From: Bacteroidales bacterium UBA4772
GTDB lineage: Bacteria; Bacteroidota; Bacteroidia; Bacteroidales; VadinHA17
DNA length: 64,000 nt
Direction: 5' to 3'
NCBI GenBank assembly: GCA_002403305.1
Contig: DHHM01000006.1
Location: 1 to 64,000, forward strand
The translations under genes and the position numbers were made by a program. The first letter of the stretch is position 1. Each line of letters opens with the position of its first letter. Under the pieces are notes generated by a model. That model was not told the DNA's origin and ran no database searches. It saw only the letters and a list, made by a program, of their open reading frames with translations. Shown here piece by piece: positions 59,194 to 64,000 of this stretch.

Positions 59194-59894
59194 GTATGAG
59201 CAGAAAGAGTGCAAGGATATTTCTGGTGGAAGATGATCTGAGTTTCGGATCCGTGCTCAAATCCTACCTTGAGATAAACGATTTTGAGGTTGACCTTGTT
59301 GACGACGGCAAGCTGGCTGTTGACGTCTTCCGCAGAGGGGTGTACGACCTCTGCATACTTGATGTGATGCTTCCTCATGTTGACGGATTTACCATTGCCT
59401 CAGAGATCCGGAGCATGAACTCGCTCATCCCCATTATCTTTTTGACGGCCAAGAAGCTTAAGGAGGATCTGCTCCGCGGTTACGGGGTAGGAGCGGATGA
59501 CTATATCACAAAGCCTTTTGATACTGACATTCTGCTCTGCAAGATAAAAGCAATAATAACACGACGGGATACGCAGGACGGTTCAAGGGCTTCTTACGAG
59601 ATAGGAAAATATCTCTTTAATGCCAGGCTACGCACCCTGACCATCGCCGGACAGGAGAGGCAGCTGTCGCCCAAGGAGGGTCAGCTTTTAGAGATGCTTG
59701 CCATGGCACCCAATTCACTTGTGAGTCGCGAAGCTGCCCTGAAGAAGATCTGGGGCACTGATGACTATTTCACTGCCCGCAGCATGGATGTTTATGTCAC
59801 CAAGTTGCGCAAGTACCTGAGTGATGATCCGCAGATAACCCTGAAGAATATCCACGGCAGCGGGTTCCAGCTGGTTGTCGGGGAAAGTGCTTAA
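59190..59894 (+). CDS. OmpR-type response regulator
   Basis: A 234-residue protein with a receiver domain (about 8-122: FLVEDD acidic pocket, phosphorylated Asp58 in LCILDVMLPHVDGF, switch residues in FLTAKK and YITKPFD with Lys) and a winged-helix DNA-binding domain (about 135-230: LSPKEGQLLEMLA, RSMDVYVTKLRKYL, NIHGSGFQLV). It is translationally coupled to the histidine kinase. The pair resembles RprXY, but targets are unknown. No binding-site repeats stand out near its own promoter. Confidence 0.95.
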   Translation: MSMSRKSARIFLVEDDLSFGSVLKSYLEINDFEVDLVDDGKLAVDVFRRGVYDLCILDVMLPHVDGFTIASEIRSMNSLIPIIFLTAKKLKEDLLRGYGVGADDYITKPFDTDILLCKIKAIITRRDTQDGSRASYEIGKYLFNARLRTLTIAGQERQLSPKEGQLLEMLAMAPNSLVSREAALKKIWGTDDYFTARSMDVYVTKLRKYLSDDPQITLKNIHGSGFQLVVGESA

Positions 59895-60070
59895 AGTCTG
59901 TAAAGTCTGAAAGTCGAAAGTCTGTAAAGTCGAAAGGTCCTACGATCTAACTACTTGATATTTAATTATTAATTCTTAATTCTTAATTCTTAATTCCCTT
60001 CACTACTGCTGACTGCTCCTAGCCACCGTAGCCTTGGCGCAGGTGGCCGACTGCCGACTGTGGATTGAAG
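59895..60070. repeat. Low-complexity repeats and a hairpin element
   Basis: First come AAAGTCTGTAAAGTC-type units shared with 56586-56704, then four copies of TTAATTCT, then CTGACTGCTCC and a hairpin GCCACC...GGTGGC (60022-60047) of the compact palindromic kind scattered in some Bacteroidota genomes, then GCCGACTG repeats. No coding potential is seen. Confidence 0.75.
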
Positions 60071-60076
60071 ACTGCC

Positions 60077-60562
60077 TTATTTAACCAGATTACTGCGTGT
60101 GAAGCTCAGCGGCATCAGCGACTGGCAGTTGTCAAGGACTGTAACTCCTGATTGTCCCGCGAGGATCACCTTTATTGGATGGCCTGTCCTCTGTTCCTCT
60201 TCGATGAGCATCTGGCGGCAGTTGCCGCATGGCGGCACCGGCTGGTCTGTCAGCACTCCTTCCGAGAGAGCCGCGATGGCTATGGACACTGCTTTTTTGT
60301 CATGGTGGTTGGCCACGGAATAGGAGAGAGCCGTTTTTTCGGCACAGCTGCCTGAAGGGAAGGCCGCATTTTCCACGTTGGCTCCCCTGACTACCGTGCC
60401 GTCATCAAGCATTATGGCCGCGCCCACATTGAAATGGGAGTAGGGGGCATAGGAGCCGGATGCGGCATTGATGGCTTCCTCCACCAGGCTCCTGTCGGAT
60501 TCCGGCAACTCATCAATTCCCGTATATTCCAGGAAAGAGATACTTATTTCTCTCTTTTTCAT
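60077..60562 (-). CDS. cdd: Cytidine deaminase
   Basis: A 161-residue zinc enzyme with the deaminase motifs SCAEKTALS (zinc Cys and catalytic Glu) and PPCGNCRQML (two zinc Cys). The Cys in the first motif shows the tetrameric type with three cysteine ligands. YAPYSHFNVGAAI is the substrate-binding segment. It converts cytidine and deoxycytidine to uridine forms in pyrimidine salvage. It is a single gene, divergent from the glucosaminidase gene, and is followed by repeats. Confidence 0.95.
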   Translation of the reverse strand: MKKREISISFLEYTGIDELPESDRSLVEEAINAASGSYAPYSHFNVGAAIMLDDGTVVRGANVENAAFPSGSCAEKTALSYSVANHHDKKAVSIAIAALSEGVLTDQPVPPCGNCRQMLIEEEQRTGHPIKVILAGQSGVTVLDNCQSLMPLSFTRSNLVK

Positions 60563-60624
60563 AAGCGATATGGGTGATCAAAAGTGTGATAAAAGTAATA
60601 ATATTTTGCCTCCGACGGTTGCAG

Positions 60625-60656
60625 TTGCGCCGGGTAAAGACATTTTTATATTTTTG
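60625..60656 (+). promoter_or_regulatory. Promoter of the glucosaminidase gene
   Basis: TTG (60625-60627) and TATTTTTG (60649-60656) are 21 bases apart, a good match to the Bacteroidota promoter. The leader would be only about eight bases. Confidence 0.65.
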
Positions 60657-60670
60657 TCAAAACTGTACTG

Positions 60671-61756
60671 ATGAGCAAGCTGTCCCGATACTCCTTCCTT
60701 TTTCTTCTTCTGATCCTCACTTCCTGCGGTGCATCGCGAAGGGCAGCCAGGACGCCGGTGACTCCGGGCACAGCATCTTCATATGCCGTTGACTATATCA
60801 ACAGGTACAGTGCCCTTGCCATCAGCGAGATGAAACGAACGGGAATTCCTGCCAGCATTACTCTTGCCCAGGGAATGGTGGAATCAAACTATGGCCGGAG
60901 TACCCTGGCAAGGAAAGGCAACAATCATTTCGGTATCAAATGTCACAGCGACTGGAAAGGCGGGAGGATATATCATGATGACAACCGCAAAGGGGAATGC
61001 TTCAGGTCGTACCGTTCGGCTGAAGAATCCTACCGAGATCACTCTGACTTTCTTGTGAACGGATCGCGGTACAGGGATCTGTTCAGGCTTGCCAGCGACG
61101 ATTACAAGGGTTGGGCACACGGGCTGAAGAAGGCGGGCTATGCCACTGATCCGAAATATCCTTTAAAGCTCATCGGAAAGATTGAAGAGTACGGCCTGCA
61201 TAGATTTGATACCGGTGTCGGGGTGGCAGCTCAATCCCCGCGGCAGGTCTCCCCGTCACAGGCCGGATCGCCGCCGGCGGTTGCCCCCGTACCCGCTGCC
61301 CGTCCGGCAACAGTAACGGCAGACAGCAGCCTGAAAGCCGGGGCGGTTACACGGATGGAGGCAGAGGTAGAGCAGGAACGGGAGGCAGAGGAGCCGATAA
61401 TGGTAATAAGTCTGAGCAACAGCAGGATAAAGGAGAATAACAGTGTTGAATATATTATTGCAGAAGAGGGGGAGACATTTGAGACAATAGCAGAGGAGTT
61501 CAACCTGCTCTCATGGGAGATAAGCCGCTACAATGATATTCCTGCCGGTACCGGCGTCAGGCCGGGGCAGATCATCTACCTGCAGCCCAAGCGGAACAGG
61601 GCGGCAGGAGGCTACTCGGTGCATGTGGCGAAGGCCGGTGATACTATGCGAAGCATATCACAGAAGTATGCCGTAAGGCTTACGGCGCTTTATAAAATGA
61701 ATCTCATGGATGAGGGAACCGAGTGTGCTCCCGGTCAGAAAGTGCGCATCAGATAG
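60671..61756 (+). CDS. Peptidoglycan glucosaminidase lipoprotein with LysM domains
   Basis: A 361-residue lipoprotein (signal LLLLILTSC, Cys at 19). The glucosaminidase domain of the FlgJ/LytG type (GH73; about 40-180) has ITLAQGMVESNYGRSTLARKG with the catalytic Glu, NHFGIKCH, ECFRSYRSAEESYRDHSDF and KAGYATDPKY. A Pro/Ala-rich linker follows, then two LysM domains (about 255-305 and 313-360: EGETFETIAEEFNLLSWEI and KAGDTMRSISQKYAVRLTAL). It should trim peptidoglycan glycan strands from the outer membrane side. Relatives in this phylum are common autolysins. Confidence 0.93.
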   Translation: MSKLSRYSFLFLLLILTSCGASRRAARTPVTPGTASSYAVDYINRYSALAISEMKRTGIPASITLAQGMVESNYGRSTLARKGNNHFGIKCHSDWKGGRIYHDDNRKGECFRSYRSAEESYRDHSDFLVNGSRYRDLFRLASDDYKGWAHGLKKAGYATDPKYPLKLIGKIEEYGLHRFDTGVGVAAQSPRQVSPSQAGSPPAVAPVPAARPATVTADSSLKAGAVTRMEAEVEQEREAEEPIMVISLSNSRIKENNSVEYIIAEEGETFETIAEEFNLLSWEISRYNDIPAGTGVRPGQIIYLQPKRNRAAGGYSVHVAKAGDTMRSISQKYAVRLTALYKMNLMDEGTECAPGQKVRIR

Positions 61757-61842
61757 AGTGATTGTGCCGGCTGCCTCCAACTTCTGCCTTCACGGGCAAA
61801 TTGTCGTTTTACCTCATGTGCAAGGTGCAAGTACTTATCTTG

Positions 61843-62799
61843 TCAGGCCAGTTCCCATCCTTCCGGAACAAATCCCCTGAGGAATTCTGATGTTGCCATT
61901 CTCCTGCGTCCTTCCGGTTGTACTGCAAGAATCTCCAGGGCTCCTGCAGAACAGGAGATGATGAGCTTTGAGCTGTCCGGTGTGATTATCGTCCCCGGAA
62001 TGGCAATAATATCATTCCTTAACCTGCTTTTTAAAATCTTAAGCCGCATCACCCTGCCTTCCCTGCGGAGTGTTGCTACGGCGCCCGGATATGGAGAGAG
62101 GCCCCTGATGCGGTTATGCACTTTCACAGCCGGTTCTCTCCAGTCGATGATCATATCGGGTGCGAACAGCCTGGGGGCTGTGTGCAGTGTCTCCCCGTTT
62201 CTTTTCTTCTGGGGCACAGGTTTGAGCTCACGCCTGCAGAGTTTCTCTGCCGTTTCGGTCACCAGTGCTGCGCCCATCTCCATCAGGCGGTCGTGCAGGC
62301 TGCCGGCATCGTCTTGGGGCAGGATCTCCGTTGTTTCTGAGAGCAATATGTGGCCGGTATCAATCTCCTTGTCAATCAGGAACGTGGTCACCCCGGTCTC
62401 TGTTTCGCCGTTGATTATCGCATGGTTTATCGGTGCGGCGCCGCGGTACTGTGGCAGAAGAGATGCATGCAGGTTGAAGGTGCCCAGTGGGGGGATGGTC
62501 CATACCTCCTGCGGCAGCATGCGGAATGCAACGACAACAAAGATGTCGGCCTGCAGCTCCCTCAGTGCCTTCAGGAAATCAGCGTCACGGAGTAGTTCCG
62601 GCTGCAGCAGTGTCAGGCTATGCTTCAGTGCATACTCCTTTACCGGTGAGGAGGATATCTTTCTGCCCCGTCCGGCAGGCTTGTCCGGAGCAGTGACTAC
62701 GGCAGCAATAGAGAATCCGGAGGTATGAAGGGCGCGGAGGCTGGCAACAGCAAACTCCGGTGTTCCAAAAAAGATTATCCGGGGCAGTCTTTCAGTCAT
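61843..62799 (-). CDS. fmt: Methionyl-tRNA formyltransferase
   Basis: A 318-residue enzyme that formylates initiator methionyl-tRNA with 10-formyl-tetrahydrofolate. Motifs are IIFFGTPEFAVASLRAL at the start, NLHASLLPQYRGAAPINHAI with the catalytic Asn-His, GVTTFLIDKEIDTGHIL, and a C-terminal beta domain (about 210-318) that binds tRNA. The ATG overlaps the end of ribAB by eight bases, so the two are co-transcribed. The length is normal. Confidence 0.97.
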   Translation of the reverse strand: MTERLPRIIFFGTPEFAVASLRALHTSGFSIAAVVTAPDKPAGRGRKISSSPVKEYALKHSLTLLQPELLRDADFLKALRELQADIFVVVAFRMLPQEVWTIPPLGTFNLHASLLPQYRGAAPINHAIINGETETGVTTFLIDKEIDTGHILLSETTEILPQDDAGSLHDRLMEMGAALVTETAEKLCRRELKPVPQKKRNGETLHTAPRLFAPDMIIDWREPAVKVHNRIRGLSPYPGAVATLRREGRVMRLKILKSRLRNDIIAIPGTIITPDSSKLIISCSAGALEILAVQPEGRRRMATSEFLRGFVPEGWELA

Positions 62800-64000
62800 C
62801 TTCTCCTTTTATGGGTGTCTTGTAGCATGAGAGTGTATGGCCCATCTTGGTGGCCTTGGTCTCAAGGTAGAATGAGTTGAACGGGTTGGGTGGTATTATT
62901 AACGGGACGGTGTCGACAATGGTGATTCCGTACCCCTCAAGACCAGCCCTTTTAACCGGGTTGTTGGATATAAGTCTTACCTTGCCGAGTCCGATACCCC
63001 TCATGATGTTTGCCCCGATGCCATAGTCGCGTTCGTCCTCGCGGAAACCCAGCTCGATGTTTGCTTCGACCGTATCACGTCCCTGTTCCTGCAGTTTATA
63101 GGTACGGATCTTGTTTATCAGCCCTATGCCCCTGCCTTCCTGGTTTAGGTAGATGATAGCACCCTTGCCTGCGTCCTCCACCATCTGCATTGCTTTATGC
63201 AGCTGCGGACCGCAGTCGCATCTCTTGGATGCAAAGATGTCGCCCGTGAAGCAAGACGAGTGAACCCTGACAAGCACAGGCTCCTCTTTTGTCCAGGTGC
63301 CCTTCACCAGTGCGGCATGTTCCAGACCGTTGCTTACCTGTCTGAAGGGGATAAAGTCGAAGTTACCGTATTCTGTCGGAAGCTTAACCTGTTCACCCAT
63401 CTCCACAATTGATTCAATGCCCAGACGGTATCGAATTAAGTCCCGTATGGAAATAATTTTGATTCCGAATTTTTCGGACAGTCTGAGCAGATCGGGCAGT
63501 CGTGCCATCGATCCGTCCTCGTTCATTATCTCAACCAGTGCACCTCCCGGGTGCAGGCCTGCCAGGCGTGTGAGGTCAACGGCAGCTTCAGTGTGCCCGG
63601 CCCTGCGAAGCACGCCTTTGGATCGTGATTTAAGAGGGAAGATATGCCCGGGGCGGCCCAGCTGCGATGGCGGTGTGGCTGGATCAACAAGAGCCCTGAT
63701 GGTCAGTGCCCTGTCCATGGCCGAGATGCCTGTCGTGGTCTCAGGACTGAGAAGATCAACCGAAACGGTGAAGGGTGTCTCGTGAAGTGAGGTGTTATGC
63801 CCTACCATCATATCCAGCTCAAGCTCTTCGCAACGTTCCTCGGGAAGGGGTACACATATCAGTCCTCTTCCATGGGTAGCCATGAAATTGACCTTCTCAG
63901 GGGTAATCAGTTCGGCTGCGCATATGAAGTCACCCTCATTCTCCCTGTCCTCATCATCAACGACAATGACAATTTTGCCTTCCCTTATCTCCTCGATAGC
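62792..64000 (-). CDS. ribBA: Bifunctional 3,4-dihydroxy-2-butanone 4-phosphate synthase / GTP cyclohydrolase II, start outside window
   Basis: 402 residues are visible in frame to the window edge, beginning AIEEIREGKIVIVVDDEDRE, so only the first few residues are missing. The RibB half has DDEDRENEGDFICAAE, THGRGLICVP and GHTEAAVDLTRLAG; the RibA half has VRVHSSCFTGDIFASKRCDCG with the zinc Cys triad and YLNQEGRGIGL. It supplies both precursors at the head of riboflavin synthesis. It lies upstream of fmt in the same direction. No FMN riboswitch can be judged because the leader is off the edge. Confidence 0.96.
   Translation of the reverse strand, partial: AIEEIREGKIVIVVDDEDRENEGDFICAAELITPEKVNFMATHGRGLICVPLPEERCEELELDMMVGHNTSLHETPFTVSVDLLSPETTTGISAMDRALTIRALVDPATPPSQLGRPGHIFPLKSRSKGVLRRAGHTEAAVDLTRLAGLHPGGALVEIMNEDGSMARLPDLLRLSEKFGIKIISIRDLIRYRLGIESIVEMGEQVKLPTEYGNFDFIPFRQVSNGLEHAALVKGTWTKEEPVLVRVHSSCFTGDIFASKRCDCGPQLHKAMQMVEDAGKGAIIYLNQEGRGIGLINKIRTYKLQEQGRDTVEANIELGFREDERDYGIGANIMRGIGLGKVRLISNNPVKRAGLEGYGITIVDTVPLIIPPNPFNSFYLETKATKMGHTLSCYKTPIKGEDD

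Noticed and set aside
61958..62728. Plus-strand frame of 256 residues across fmt
   Set aside because: Antisense to fmt, whose motifs and length are complete.

Overview
The window is a chromosomal segment of a Bacteroidota bacterium, most like the Bacteroidales/Marinilabiliales side of the phylum. The evidence is a SusC/SusD pair, a gliding-motility-type (type IX secretion, T9SS) adhesin with a PorP/SprF partner, a subtilase with a T9SS-like tail, M56-TonB and BlaI-type regulation, and several promoters of the Bacteroidota form (TAnnTTTG with a TTG about 20 bases upstream). Most genes are housekeeping, tightly packed and often joined by 4-base stop/start overlaps. No rRNA, phage, insertion sequence or CRISPR array was seen.

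Layout. 1-8.3 kb: mixed genes (a pRiA4b-like fragment, a LuxC-type acyl-CoA reductase, a free TonB domain, a MacB-like permease, a SiaC-like protein, gap, msrBA, a stand-alone GMP synthase ATPase subunit). 8.5-17.5 kb: one long operon that starts with a 5'-nucleotidase-like enzyme and continues as a carotenoid pathway (acyltransferase, glycosyltransferase, TPR protein, two CrtI-type desaturases, CrtB, CruF-like hydratase), which suggests an acylated carotenoid glycoside. 17.4-26.3 kb: a sialic acid locus with a divergent FadR-type regulator, SusC, SusD, sialidase, aldolase, mutarotase and 2-epimerase. The first three of the rightward genes each lack an internal segment, while the last three look complete. 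26.4-33.2 kb: a DUF169 protein, a BlaI/M56-TonB pair behind a palindromic operator, an MscS channel, and an AONS-family enzyme overlapping a dipeptide epimerase. 33.2-38.5 kb: a large lipoprotein glycosidase, a cold-shock protein, small ORFs, a candidate small RNA, and tRNA-Val behind a decayed tRNA copy. 38.8-47.5 kb: a 1,759-residue secreted adhesin, PorP/SprF, a beta-helix lipoprotein and a secreted endonuclease/phosphatase-fold protein. 47.5-64 kb: cca, trxA, xseAB with a subtilase and a MORN-like protein, dnaK, panB, an RluA-type synthase, a two-component system, cdd, a glucosaminidase, fmt and ribAB.

How the parts work together. The sialic acid genes would release Neu5Ac at the surface, import it, equilibrate its anomers, split it to ManNAc and pyruvate, and turn ManNAc into GlcNAc. 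As written, the capture and import part is broken and the catabolic part is intact. The adhesin and PorP genes form a type B T9SS cargo unit. The BlaI/M56-TonB pair looks like a self-regulated membrane sensor, and a detached copy of its C-terminal part lies about 26 kb away.

Limits. Functions are assigned from motifs and remembered families, without database searches. Domain borders are approximate. The three internal deletions could be real decay or an assembly fault, and the sequence alone cannot separate these.
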